A program made the translations under genes and the position numbers. Below are positions 23,620 to 30,315 of a stretch of DNA of 32,754 bases, piece by piece; the first letter of the stretch is position 1; every line of letters begins with the position of its first letter. The notes under the pieces were generated by a model, which was given only the letters and a program-made list of their open reading frames with translations, made no database searches and was not told the origin of the DNA. This DNA comes from a virus: positions 1-32,754 of IMG/VR virus record IMGVR_UViG_3300006162_000034; one strand, written 5' to 3'.

Positions 23620-25016
23620 GCGCCCAAGTCCTTCACGACGGCCGCGATGGCCGGCTCCCACCATCCCAACCGAGGCTGGCGGTAAATCTTCATGGACGGA
23701 TACCACACCGTATCCGACCCCTTCATGCCCCACCGCCAGCAGGCGTCATAGCGGGACAGCATGAGGGTCGGGACGCCAAGGGAGGCCGCGAGGTGGCAGA
23801 TGGCGGTGTCTACGGTGACCACGCGGTCAAGTTTGGATATGATGTCGGCGGTGTCCTGCCAGTCGTTGACCCCAACGAACCGCAATTCATCGCGCTGCAA
23901 TATGACGTGGTTCCCGCCCGCGCCCATGACCGACTGTATGATCGGGGCGAACCTTCGCTCGTCTAAAGATCGCCGTTGATCCGTTGCGTGCGCTGCTGGG
24001 TCTTCTGGCCTCGGGCCACCGGACCAACAAATTCCGGTTGTTCTAGGCGGGACAAATCGGTCCATGTTCACCGCATATTTCAGCGGCGGCGGCACCGTCT
24101 CCGGCGTCGTGCCGAATAGCAACGGCAGGCTCATGAGACTGGTCTGAACGTCAAACTCCGGCACAACGTCCCGGCGATGCACGATGATCTTGGCTGGCAG
24201 ACATTGGAACAGCCGCTCCAACTCCGCTTGCGTCTCGACCACCACCGAAGCAGCAATCTCCGCAACCAACGGGACATACCGGGCAAACTGAATGGAATCC
24301 CCGAACCCTTGCTCAGACCGCAGCAACACCCGCTTGCCACGCAACCCATCCAAGTCACCCGTGTAAAGCGGAGCGCCTTTGTATTGCCACGGCGATACCG
24401 GGGAGGGAATGTGCCACCGGGCCTCGAACTTGGGCCATCCCTCCGCCCACCGCCCCATCCGCAGCAATGTGAACGCCTCGCCGGCTTGGGCATGAGCATA
24501 GCCCGGCTGTAATTCCTGCGCCCGCCGATAATGATGAAGCGCCCCTTCTTCCTCGCCCAGATAAGAGCAAAGCGTCGCCATGCCGTGATGGCATTCCGGG
24601 TTGTTCGGATCAATCGTCACCGCCCGTTCAAGGCAGGCAAACCCTTCCGGGTGCTCTTGGCGCATCATGTAACACGCGCCCAGCTTGTGCCACGCCGAAC
24701 CGATGGAATAGTCCCGCCGGATCACATCGCGAAACGCCTCGGCCGACGCAAGGAAATCCCCTTTCTCAAACAAAGCCATGCCGTGGTTCATGTGCAGCAT
24801 GATGTTCTCGGGGTCCAAGGCAAGCGCCCGCTCAAACAACTCCGACGCTTCGGTCCAATCGTGCCGACGCATCGCAATCGCGCCCCGCGTCGCCAGACAC
24901 AACGAAGGCTCATCCCCGGCAACCTCGGCCTCAATCACATGGCCAAGCGCCGCTTCCAAATCACCAAGGTTAACTTGATGCAGCGCAGCATAAAGGGTGG
25001 GGGAAAGCGTGGTCAT
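23616..25016 (-). CDS. TPR protein fused to a GT-B glycosyltransferase-like domain
   Basis: 466 residues. Residues 5-200 hold about five tetratricopeptide repeats, with signatures such as ASELFERALALDPENIMLHM, AWHKLGACYMMRQ and GALHHYRRAQELQPGYAHAQ. Residues 205-466 resemble the GT9/heptosyltransferase-like domain often joined to TPRs in bacteria: GKRVLLRSEQGFGDSIQFAR with GFGD at 237-240, TGICWSGG at 327-334, RRSLDERRFAPII at 348-360, VVTVDTAICHLAASLGVPT at 399-417 (D403) and the end VWYPSMKIYRQ at 437-447. It lies in the packaging operon, coupled to the next gene. The sugar donor and acceptor are unknown. Possible roles are glycosylation of host surface glycans, virion protein or DNA. Confidence 0.8.
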   Translation of the reverse strand: MTTLSPTLYAALHQVNLGDLEAALGHVIEAEVAGDEPSLCLATRGAIAMRRHDWTEASELFERALALDPENIMLHMNHGMALFEKGDFLASAEAFRDVIRRDYSIGSAWHKLGACYMMRQEHPEGFACLERAVTIDPNNPECHHGMATLCSYLGEEEGALHHYRRAQELQPGYAHAQAGEAFTLLRMGRWAEGWPKFEARWHIPSPVSPWQYKGAPLYTGDLDGLRGKRVLLRSEQGFGDSIQFARYVPLVAEIAASVVVETQAELERLFQCLPAKIIVHRRDVVPEFDVQTSLMSLPLLFGTTPETVPPPLKYAVNMDRFVPPRTTGICWSGGPRPEDPAAHATDQRRSLDERRFAPIIQSVMGAGGNHVILQRDELRFVGVNDWQDTADIISKLDRVVTVDTAICHLAASLGVPTLMLSRYDACWRWGMKGSDTVWYPSMKIYRQPRLGWWEPAIAAVVKDLGA

Positions 25017-25028
25017 TTTCGCTCACCA

Positions 25029-25391
25029 TTACCCATTGCCGCGAACCAACCCACCCGGCATCCCGCCGTTTATGATCGCCTGCTGACGTGCCATCCCGGC
25101 AACCGTGGGGTCTTCCATCACCATCTTCTGCAAATGAGCCTGCGACCGCGCCTGACGCAACTCGGCCATCCGGTTGCCCTCCAAGGCACGATCCACATCC
25201 TGCATCAACACGATGTCCACCACGCGCGGGGATGTCACAATGGCACGCCCGAAATCGTCTTTCACCGACACCGCATCGTGTTGGGCATCGTCCGTCAATG
25301 TCTTCATCGCTGTCGTCGCGCGCTCAATCGCGAGATATTGCAGCATCATTCGCTCGACCTGACCGCGAACCAGAATTGTCAACGTCCACAT
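25029..25391 (-). CDS. Small helical hypothetical protein
   Basis: 120 residues starting with AAGGAG at 7 nt, a strong site that decides the start even though the gene then overlaps the HTH gene by 68 nt. It is largely helical (VERMMLQYLAIERATTAMKTL, split before TMK by a helix break; RMAELRQARSQAHLQKMVM) and ends with a Gly-rich tail (INGGMPGGLVRGNG). No recognised family. With the HTH protein directly upstream it could form a two-part small terminase or a DNA-binding assembly factor; this is speculative. Confidence 0.55.
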   Translation of the reverse strand: MWTLTILVRGQVERMMLQYLAIERATTAMKTLTDDAQHDAVSVKDDFGRAIVTSPRVVDIVLMQDVDRALEGNRMAELRQARSQAHLQKMVMEDPTVAGMARQQAIINGGMPGGLVRGNG

Positions 25392-25533
25392 GCTTCCGCT
25401 CCTTCATTGCCGCCTGAACGCGCCTGATCGCCGTTCGGCCGACTTTCAAATGAACCCGTATCCGTTCAACCGGCCAATGCAACGCCAGCAGACGCCTAAT
25501 CTCCGGCTCTTGCGATGTGCGCGGTCTACCCAC
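25324..25533 (-). CDS. Small helix-turn-helix protein, small-terminase candidate
   Basis: 69 residues from a GTG that overlaps the metallopeptidase stop by 8 nt. The segment PEIRRLLALHWPVERIRVHL with KVGRTAIRRVQAAMKER gives a clear helix-turn-helix of the resolvase/small-terminase kind. The C-terminal 22 codons overlap the start of the next gene in another frame and look unconstrained. DNA binding is likely; whether it recognises the packaging site or regulates transcription is open. Its position five genes before the portal in a gene set that lacks another small terminase favours packaging. Confidence 0.5.
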   Translation of the reverse strand: MGRPRTSQEPEIRRLLALHWPVERIRVHLKVGRTAIRRVQAAMKERKHVDVDNSGSRSGRANDAAISRD

Positions 25534-25930
25534 CGAAAACCCGTTCGAACCAAGCCGCCAGTCCGGGGTTGTTCACAAAGACCGACGACAATCCTAGCGT
25601 GATCGCCCGGACTGTGCGTTCTTCGTTGTCAGTTTCATCCACGCACCACGTATCGTAGATCGCGTGCAACAGTTCGTGCAACAGCGTTTCCGCTGTCTGA
25701 CGCGGGCCATAGCTGTTGTCCACGCGGATAGTCCGGGTCGATCGTTCGCACTCACCGAACCGGTTTGCAGAATTGGCGCTGTGCGTATGCCAAACCTCAA
25801 CCTTGTAGACCCATGGCCCAATTTTGACGGGCCCCGGCATGTCGGTGACGGAAATTGTCTCGGGCATTTTGGCGCCCTGTATCCGGGGGACAAACGCTTT
25901 GCGAGTGTTGGCGTCACGTTTCCCCGTCAT
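25526..25930 (-). CDS. HExxH metallopeptidase-like protein
   Basis: 134 residues, start preceded by GAGGAG. The zincin helix ETLLHELLHAIYD carries HELLH at residues 85-89 (two zinc-binding His and the catalytic Glu). The acidic helix DETDNEERTVRAI at 98-110 could give the third ligand. The N-terminal beta part (PVKIGPWVYKVEVWH, STRTIRVDNSYGPRQ) fits the SprT-like/phage metallopeptidase pattern, and VFVNNP at 118-123 is typical of its end. Substrate unknown; it might act on a virion protein or on a host protein. Confidence 0.75.
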   Translation of the reverse strand: MTGKRDANTRKAFVPRIQGAKMPETISVTDMPGPVKIGPWVYKVEVWHTHSANSANRFGECERSTRTIRVDNSYGPRQTAETLLHELLHAIYDTWCVDETDNEERTVRAITLGLSSVFVNNPGLAAWFERVFGG

Positions 25931-25933
25931 GGC

Positions 25934-26812
25934 CTACTCCTCACGGCCGGTCAGCACAGACACCGCACTCGCCGACCGGCCGACAATGTGTCCAAAACCC
26001 TTGACCTTGCCGCTTTCGGACCGCGCATTCGCACCATCCAGCGCATCGCCAAGACGATCGCGATCTGGACCAGACACCTGATCCTTTACCAACTGGTCCA
26101 CAACGGTATCCACCGGATATGACGGTGGGGTTGGCCGGGTGTCGCTATCGGGAACAGCGGCCAAATTCTCGTCCGGCACCCGCGTCCAATCATCGTGGTA
26201 CAGCATGAAAGCGCCCCCCTTACGAAGACACTGGCGCAATTGGCCCCCAACCCAAGCGCCTTCATTATAGGCCACTTCGCTGTCGGCTGACGGATCGAAA
26301 GCCACGATCACACGATCAAAATATCCGCGCTCCCAGTCCAATATTATCGTTTGTGGATGCACAATAATCGCGTGCGGCCATTCCGCGTGAGCGGCCTCAA
26401 AGTTCCATGTGGCCACAATGGTTCGTTCAACGCCAACAGGCACGTCGGGGCTAGCCGTCTTTTCCGGGGCAAACAAGGCCGTTGCCAGATTATGCCGCAT
26501 CTTTTCTTCAAGCTTATCCGAAGCGCGCCTCAAAGATCGCAAGAAGTCATCGGCATCCGTCTTTTGATAGACCGCGCCCGGCGCCGGCAGCACAGGATCA
26601 GACAACCCGCCTTCCGGAACCACACTGATAGTCCCGTCCGCGCGAAGAACCATCATCGGGTTCGCGGCTTTGTGGTGTGCCTCCCAAGCCTGAGCCAAAA
26701 ACGTTTTGCCGAGACGGCTGTTCGCGATGAACACTTGATCGCTATGGACATCGAGGGCTTTCAGAAGCGCCTCCGGGTAGGAAAGCAACTTCGGATTGTC
26801 GCTCTCAGACAT
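25934..26812 (-). CDS. Hypothetical protein, unknown family
   Basis: 292 residues after a GGGAGG site. The N-terminal region includes VFIANSRLGKTFLAQAWEAH, which recalls a P-loop but lacks the first Gly, so nucleotide binding is not claimed. A central alpha/beta part follows (ERTIVATWNFEAAHAEWPHA, IIVHPQTIILDWERGYFDRV, WVGGQLRQCLRKGGAFMLYH). The C-terminus is charged and probably helical or disordered (DRLGDALDGANARSESGK). The gene overlaps the previous one by 8 nt. No function can be assigned. Confidence 0.6.
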   Translation of the reverse strand: MSESDNPKLLSYPEALLKALDVHSDQVFIANSRLGKTFLAQAWEAHHKAANPMMVLRADGTISVVPEGGLSDPVLPAPGAVYQKTDADDFLRSLRRASDKLEEKMRHNLATALFAPEKTASPDVPVGVERTIVATWNFEAAHAEWPHAIIVHPQTIILDWERGYFDRVIVAFDPSADSEVAYNEGAWVGGQLRQCLRKGGAFMLYHDDWTRVPDENLAAVPDSDTRPTPPSYPVDTVVDQLVKDQVSGPDRDRLGDALDGANARSESGKVKGFGHIVGRSASAVSVLTGREE

Positions 26813-27032
26813 CGTTGCCTCCCATCAAAAACTTGTGAATCGCGACCGCCAGAAAACCAACATTGACATCGGCGTTGCGGACTTGAACCGCCAACCGGGC
26901 CGCCTCAAGCCGGACATCGTAGTCCGAAGGAAGGCCCGCAGCCTCGACCCCCGGACCCGGCAGCACAGCGCCAACATCCATCAGCCCGCGCTCCGACATC
27001 ACATCCCGGACAAAACCAATCCGATCCGACAT
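26805..27032 (-). CDS. Small hypothetical protein
   Basis: 75 residues beginning MSDRIGFVRDVMSERGLMD and ending in a helix (VGFLAVAIHKFLMGGNDV). Its start lies 1 nt before the stop of the 59-residue gene and its end overlaps the next start by 8 nt, so the three are coupled. There is no known motif. The mix of helices and an Ala/Val-rich C-terminal segment does not look like a transmembrane protein. Function unknown. Confidence 0.55.
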   Translation of the reverse strand: MSDRIGFVRDVMSERGLMDVGAVLPGPGVEAAGLPSDYDVRLEAARLAVQVRNADVNVGFLAVAIHKFLMGGNDV

Positions 27033-27033
27033 A

Positions 27034-27213
27034 TCAACCCCCCATCTGCCGCACCACCCAAGCCTTCATATGCGCCACCACATCCGCAAGCGTCGCATGG
27101 TCCACAGCGCCACCCTCGCGCGGCCACTCATAATCCGGATTGGTCCGATCAACCGGAACCGCCACCGAACCTTCAACCACACCGCCCGCCGGCACGTCAC
27201 CAACGTCACTCAT
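27034..27213 (-). CDS. 59-residue hypothetical protein
   Basis: This frame was read directly from the sequence: ATG with GGAGG at 6 nt, product MSDVGDVPAGGVVEGSVAVP continuing to a helix LADVVAHMKAWVVRQMGG. It is acidic at the start and amphipathic at the end. It lies 12 nt after the SGNH gene and runs into the 75-residue gene. It is too short for many gene finders, but the strong ribosome binding site and tight fit support it. Function unknown. Confidence 0.6.
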   Translation of the reverse strand: MSDVGDVPAGGVVEGSVAVPVDRTNPDYEWPREGGAVDHATLADVVAHMKAWVVRQMGG

Positions 27214-27225
27214 CGCAAACCTCCA

Positions 27226-27867
27226 TCAAGTAGGAAACAAAGCCCCGACCACGGGATCAAGCATCCCCTTGATCGTCCCATACGTCGCAGCCGTAAAGTG
27301 CACCCCATCCCAAGTCGTCCCCGGCAAAGCCGTCCCGTCCGACCCGCGAAACGCACCGTGCAAATCAACAACCGTCGCACCAAACGTGTCCGCAGCATCA
27401 GCCATCTGAAAACTGATCGTGTCCAGCCACGAACACCGCAACACACAATCCGCATCTGATTGCTTTGTCGGGAAACCCTTCTCCATCGGAACCGGCGTCG
27501 TCAAAACCAAATGAGGCGACCAATCCCGGCAAGCCGTCAGCAAAGCCGTCGTGTCCAACACAACCCTCTCCCATTGAGGATCATCCAACGGGATCCAAGT
27601 CAAGTTCACACCCAACTGTATCACCAATACCCTCGGACCCAAATTCTTCACCGCCGGAGGTATCCACGTCACGCCCTCGTTGATCGCAATCCCAGGCATC
27701 CCAATCGAATAACAAGGTGCACCACCCAAAACCTGGATCGGCGAAGCCTCCGCCCGGCTGTCCCCCGTCATCGCAACACACCATTCCAAACCAAGACCCT
27801 GCCTCAACCCATAAACCGCCGAAGCAATCCCAGCCCAATAGTCCGTCAGCGTCGTCGGAGAACCCAT
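27226..27867 (-). CDS. SGNH/GDSL-type hydrolase (esterase-like)
   Basis: 213 residues from the ATG with AGGGG at 9 nt (a GTG two codons upstream is possible). Counting from that GTG, block I is MTGDSRAE at 35-42 with the nucleophile S39. Block III is VIQLGVNLTW at 84-93 with N90. Block V is WDGVHFT at 188-194 with D189 and H192. These are the Ser-Gly-Asn-His features of this hydrolase superfamily. Block II Gly is probably G58 or G61. No signal peptide. In phages such enzymes remove acetyl or acyl groups from surface polysaccharides or act in tail tips. It is the first gene of the late block, just after the promoter-rich gap. Substrate unknown. Confidence 0.75.
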   Translation of the reverse strand: MGSPTTLTDYWAGIASAVYGLRQGLGLEWCVAMTGDSRAEASPIQVLGGAPCYSIGMPGIAINEGVTWIPPAVKNLGPRVLVIQLGVNLTWIPLDDPQWERVVLDTTALLTACRDWSPHLVLTTPVPMEKGFPTKQSDADCVLRCSWLDTISFQMADAADTFGATVVDLHGAFRGSDGTALPGTTWDGVHFTAATYGTIKGMLDPVVGALFPT

Positions 27868-28251
27868 GACCACAATCCCCTATCTGTCACCAAACATATG
27901 ACCAATACCCACCCACACACAACCCCCAATCGGTCATGACCCAAATTTTCTGGGGGAAAAAGAGGATGTGCGCTTCCGTCCCTGGGGCGCTCGCGTCCCA
28001 TCGCCGCCCGACGTTCGCGGTTTGGTTCGGCCGGGCGCCACCCTGGGGGCCTCCGGGGCACGGGACCGTTGCCGGATCACACACATGGCAAGAATGGCGG
28101 AAATCTGCGAGCGTCAACCGCAGATGGGATATTATGTAATCTTGTCGTTAGTTGTTAGCGATTAGTTGCTGATATATAGTCGAGCTTAACAACACCGCAT
28201 TGTTGCGCAACGATAGGCTGTAACCCATTGATCTATGGTGTCCTCGCACAG
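27868..28251 (-). other. 384-bp gap with promoter-like elements; no convincing gene
   Basis: The right half (28130-28245) is AT-rich with direct repeats TTAGTTG (28148-28154 and 28162-28168) and elements related to the late promoters. The left half is GC-rich (27990-28080) and can be read as short frames on both strands, none with a ribosome binding site. Besides the promoter-like elements I see no protein gene here. It may be a regulatory or packaging-related region at the head of the late block. Confidence 0.5.
28170..28236 (-). promoter_or_regulatory. Related late promoter-like element, copy C
   Basis: On the minus strand ATAGATCAATGGGTTA (28221-28236) repeats the upstream box of copies A and B, and TTAAGC (28184-28189) repeats their -10, but the two are 8 bp further apart. 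TTGCGC with 15-16 nt spacing could be the -35. Right behind it ACTATATATCA (28170-28180) is identical to the start of copy A and is followed 22 nt later by CGACAAG-A-TTA (28141-28147 and on), so a second overlapping copy is possible. Likely drives the late block from the SGNH gene onward. Confidence 0.45.
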
Positions 28252-28689
28252 TCATCGATCCGTGAACATTCCAGCCTTCCGCACCGCTTTCGGAGGCTTC
28301 GGGGCCAGCGTGGGGGGTGCGCCGTTTTTCTGGGGGAGCGAGCGTGAGACCCCTAGCGCGTTCGCGGCGCAGGCGTGTTGGGTGGGAATGGTAGGGAATG
28401 CGGGAAGTGTATCGTTTGATAGTGTTTCCCGTTTAGGCTTGATTGGCCTGCCTTTTGTGGTGCGGCAGGCTGGGCAGCGTCTTCTAGCCGAGTCTACGAC
28501 GGCTTCGCGTGGATAGAGTGGGTGGCGTTGAAGGAATGGCGCGGTGCAGTCTGGGCAGTTTGAGGCCCATATAGCGATTCGTTTGTTTGGCCTTCCTGTG
28601 CGGTCAGGGACGGTATCGTATCCGACTTTGACGAAGCGCTGCCCTGCGATGGTGAATTCGTCGAGTTCTCCGCCTCGGCCTTGTGCCAT
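28252..28689 (-). CDS. Zinc-ribbon hypothetical protein
   Basis: 145 residues from the ATG at 28689; a GTG at 28788 would add 33 residues of low-complexity Ser/Pro/Arg and has no better ribosome binding site. The core holds two CPxC knuckles (NCPDC at 44-48 and RCPAC at 71-75) separated by 23 residues, a zinc-ribbon pattern. The N-terminal part (FTIAGQRFVKVGYDTV, NKRIAIW) looks like beta strands, and the C-terminus is Lys/Pro-rich (APKPPKAVRKAGMF). It is probably a nucleic-acid-binding regulator. It sits between the early divergent region and the late promoter cluster, a fitting place for a switch protein, but this is inference. Confidence 0.6.
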   Translation of the reverse strand: MAQGRGGELDEFTIAGQRFVKVGYDTVPDRTGRPNKRIAIWASNCPDCTAPFLQRHPLYPREAVVDSARRRCPACRTTKGRPIKPKRETLSNDTLPAFPTIPTQHACAANALGVSRSLPQKNGAPPTLAPKPPKAVRKAGMFTDR

Positions 28690-28961
28690 GTGGTGCCTGC
28701 GTTTGGATGATGGTTCGGATCGCCCTGCGCGCCCGAGGGCGCTTGAAGCGGGCGGCGGTGTGCTGCGCACGGTTATGTTTTTGCCCACACTCCCCCAAAC
28801 CCCCTCTCTCCCTTCCGTTTTGTTAACGGGCGCTTTGGCGCTTGGGATCGAGTAGCGGGACGCCGCACCTACAGGTCTCCCCTAGGATTGTGGCCGTCGC
28901 GCGAGGCTTGAAGTGTCTCGTTCAGCACGCGGGCAAGTGAGGCGTCCGCGAGGGGCTTAGG

Positions 28962-29216
28962 TTAATTGGGTCGGTAGCTTGCCCACTGTTTTGGCATCAT
29001 CGGCACGCGGCCTTGGGCGCGGGCGTTTATGGCGTAACGCGCGTATTTGAGCGCGGTGCCTGACGCTGGCCCTGGCGGGTCGATGGTGACGGTCTTAGGA
29101 TCGACGCGGATGCACTTGCCAGCCCGGCCATGCTTGCCACCCCGGAAACCGCGCGGGCGGTCGGGGGAGAGTTTGTTGCCTCGGTCGGCGCCAGACCTGA
29201 AATCCCGGTTTGTCAC
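28962..29216 (-). CDS. Small basic protein, probable leaderless start
   Basis: 84 residues from the GTG at 29216. This GTG lies 6 nt after a -10-like CATCTT that is paired with a perfect TTGACA, so the mRNA should begin at the start codon. No Shine-Dalgarno sequence is present. The product is strongly basic (RGFRGGKHGRAGKCIRVDPK) with a helical end (TALKYARYAINARAQGR). The longer frame to 29369 would cover its own promoter and is rejected. The gene is divergent from the early operon. DNA or RNA binding is plausible; no family recognised. Confidence 0.55.
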   Translation of the reverse strand: MTNRDFRSGADRGNKLSPDRPRGFRGGKHGRAGKCIRVDPKTVTIDPPGPASGTALKYARYAINARAQGRVPMMPKQWASYRPN

Positions 29217-29222
29217 GCCCGC

Positions 29223-29251
29223 AAGATGCGTTCCGCCCGCCCGGTTGTCAA
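29223..29251 (-). promoter_or_regulatory. Minus-strand promoter of the basic protein gene
   Basis: TTGACA (29246-29251) and CATCTT (29223-29228) are separated by 17 nt. The -35 matches the sigma70 consensus exactly. The next six bases lead directly to the GTG start, so transcription and translation starts would coincide. It diverges from the plus-strand promoter at 29308 with about 55 bp between the -35 boxes. Confidence 0.65.
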
Positions 29252-29277
29252 GATTGAGCGCCGCTCTGTTACAATTA

Positions 29278-29298
29278 TCACGAAATCGTGAGCGCACA
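29278..29298. promoter_or_regulatory. Dyad and operator-like motif between divergent promoters
   Basis: TCACGA-AA-TCGTGA is a perfect 14-bp dyad (29278-29291). It overlaps GTGAGCGCACA (29288-29298), an 11-base match to the repeat in the promoter beside the RHH repressor gene at 31.3 kb. It lies 9-30 bp upstream of the plus-strand -35 at 29308 and behind the divergent minus promoter. Likely a binding site that ties the two early promoters to a shared regulator. Confidence 0.55.
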
Positions 29299-29307
29299 CA
29301 TTTCCTG

Positions 29308-29336
29308 TTGCCCGATAGGCCCGCTGGTCCTATACC
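29308..29336 (+). promoter_or_regulatory. Plus-strand early promoter P1
   Basis: TTGCCC (29308-29313) and TATACC (29331-29336) with a 17-nt spacer give a good sigma70-like promoter. The first gene starts 48 nt later at 29384. The leader contains CCACCGG and a GGGAG ribosome binding site. It should transcribe the small plus-strand genes up to about 30.6 kb. Confidence 0.6.
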
Positions 29337-29383
29337 TATTTCCACCGGACGGGATGATCCTCCGGGCAACGGGAGACACGGAA

Positions 29384-29683
29384 ATGACAGCTTATGAAAT
29401 TCTCGCTCTTCACAACGCCTGGTGCCGGGCCGATGGTGAACGGATGGCTCGCCGCCCGGCTGGCATGTGCCGCGCCGCGTGGCGCTACGAAAATCCGATC
29501 CCGCCAGTCGAATACCCGACGATGCGCGATACGGCGTTCAAAAGCCGTCCGGTGCGGTTCCCTTGGTTCATGGACCATTCGGGCTTCCTACACATTTCGT
29601 CTCGGCGGCGTCACATCGAGGTCATTGACCTGCGTGCGGCGGACGCGGACGAAAAGCTCGCTCGCTACGAATTCGCCGCCTGA
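29384..29683 (+). CDS. Early-region hypothetical protein
   Basis: 99 residues from the ATG with GGGAG at 9 nt; the frame upstream contains the promoter and is not coding. It is Arg, Trp and Tyr rich and hydrophilic (MTAYEILALHNAWCRADGER, MCRAAWRYENPIPPVEYP, FPWFMDHSGFLHISSRRRH). No domain recognised. It is the first gene after promoter P1, a position often used for host takeover proteins in phages; that role is a guess. Confidence 0.6.
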   Translation: MTAYEILALHNAWCRADGERMARRPAGMCRAAWRYENPIPPVEYPTMRDTAFKSRPVRFPWFMDHSGFLHISSRRRHIEVIDLRAADADEKLARYEFAA

Positions 29684-29694
29684 TCCGCACGCTT

Positions 29695-29712
29695 CCCATG
29701 CCTCGGCATGGG
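29695..29712 (+). terminator. Stem-loop, possible weak terminator
   Basis: CCCATGC-CTCG-GCATGGG is a 7-bp perfect stem with a 4-nt loop, followed by TTTC. The short T-tract makes it at best a partial terminator; it may instead protect or process the mRNA between the first and second early genes. The next start is 41 nt away. Confidence 0.35.
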
Positions 29713-29752
29713 TTTCGCGGCGACCAGCCTAACACCAACGGGAGATATAGAT

Positions 29753-30016
29753 ATGGCAAACGCTGAAAAAGGCAAGAAAATCACCTTCAAGCAACTTCTT
29801 CGGAAATCTGCTTTCGTAGCCGGGGTCAACGCCGCACGAGCCGGGAAACCTTTCGATTACGACGCTTACCGGGACGATATCCCGAGCCAGTGGTCTTATG
29901 AGCGCGGCCGGATTTTGGGTCTGACTTTCACGGGCGCAATCAAAAACGGGCGCAATGTCACGCTTGAAGCCATATGGGCGGCTCACACGGCATACTCCGA
30001 CAAGACCATGATTTGA
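29753..30016 (+). CDS. Small early-region protein, RMF-like pattern
   Basis: 87 residues with GGGAG at 9 nt. It is basic at the start (KGKKITFKQLLRK) and then has FVAGVNAARAGKPFDYDAY, SQWSYERGRILGL and EAIWAAHTAYS. The order F-x2-G-x3-AR-x-G, then QW-x-YERGR recalls the ribosome modulation factor-like pattern (AG-x2-GR, W-x2-GW-x2-GR) seen in some small phage proteins, but the match is loose. Function open. Confidence 0.6.
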   Translation: MANAEKGKKITFKQLLRKSAFVAGVNAARAGKPFDYDAYRDDIPSQWSYERGRILGLTFTGAIKNGRNVTLEAIWAAHTAYSDKTMI

Positions 30017-30054
30017 ACCGCAATCCGCGCCTAACCCATCCAGGAGACATGACA

Positions 30055-30288
30055 ATGACACAGTTTCAAGTCGGCAAAACCTACTGGACGCGCTCCCCGT
30101 GCGATCACAATTGCATCATCTCCGCCGAGATCGTGGCGCGCACCGCAAAGACGGTCACAGTCGCCAAGGCCGCGCCGAACGAACGCCAAACTTTTCGCGT
30201 GGCGGTTTGGGAAGGGGTGGAGACTTTCAAACCATGGGGCAGTTATTCAATGGCCCCCATGATCAGCGCCGACAGGATCGCCGCCTAA
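30055..30288 (+). CDS. Conserved small phage protein (GKTYxTRSxCD pattern)
   Basis: 77 residues. The second ATG is chosen because AGGAG is 8 nt upstream of it and only 2 nt from the first. The product carries the pattern FQVGKTYWTRSPCDHNCIIS, AEIVARTAKTVTVAK and GSYSMAPMISADRIAA, which I recognise as a recurrent small phage and plasmid protein (GKTYxTRSxCDxxCI, VxRTAKxVT, GSYSMAP). It looks like a beta-barrel with two conserved Cys. The molecular role is not known to me. Confidence 0.7.
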   Translation: MTQFQVGKTYWTRSPCDHNCIISAEIVARTAKTVTVAKAAPNERQTFRVAVWEGVETFKPWGSYSMAPMISADRIAA

Positions 30289-30295
30289 CCCCACC

Positions 30296-30315
30296 GGGGG
30301 CGGGCAACCGCCCCC
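30296..30315 (+). other. Strong intergenic hairpin with GCAA loop
   Basis: GGGGGCGG and CCGCCCCC pair perfectly over 8 bp around GCAA, a stable GNRA-type tetraloop. No T-tract follows, so it is not a classical terminator. It starts 8 nt after the stop of the 77-residue gene and ends 10 nt before the GAGG site of the next gene. It is probably an mRNA stabiliser, processing site or translation separator. Confidence 0.5.

Noticed and set aside
23620-23733. Upstream extension of the WAA-repeat gene
   Set aside because: It only shadows the end of the glycosyltransferase gene; the GTG overlapping its stop is a better start.
26702-26812. P-loop-like ANSRLGKT in the 292-residue protein
   Set aside because: The first Gly of the Walker A motif is missing and no Walker B is evident, so nucleotide binding is not claimed.
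27887-28138. Short frames on both strands in the GC-rich half of the gap
   Set aside because: No ribosome binding sites, and the plus and minus frames overlap fully; composition is like non-coding GC-rich DNA.
28962-29369. 135-residue version of the basic protein
   Set aside because: Its first 51 codons would cover the TTGACA promoter and the operator dyad; the GTG at 29216 fits the promoter.
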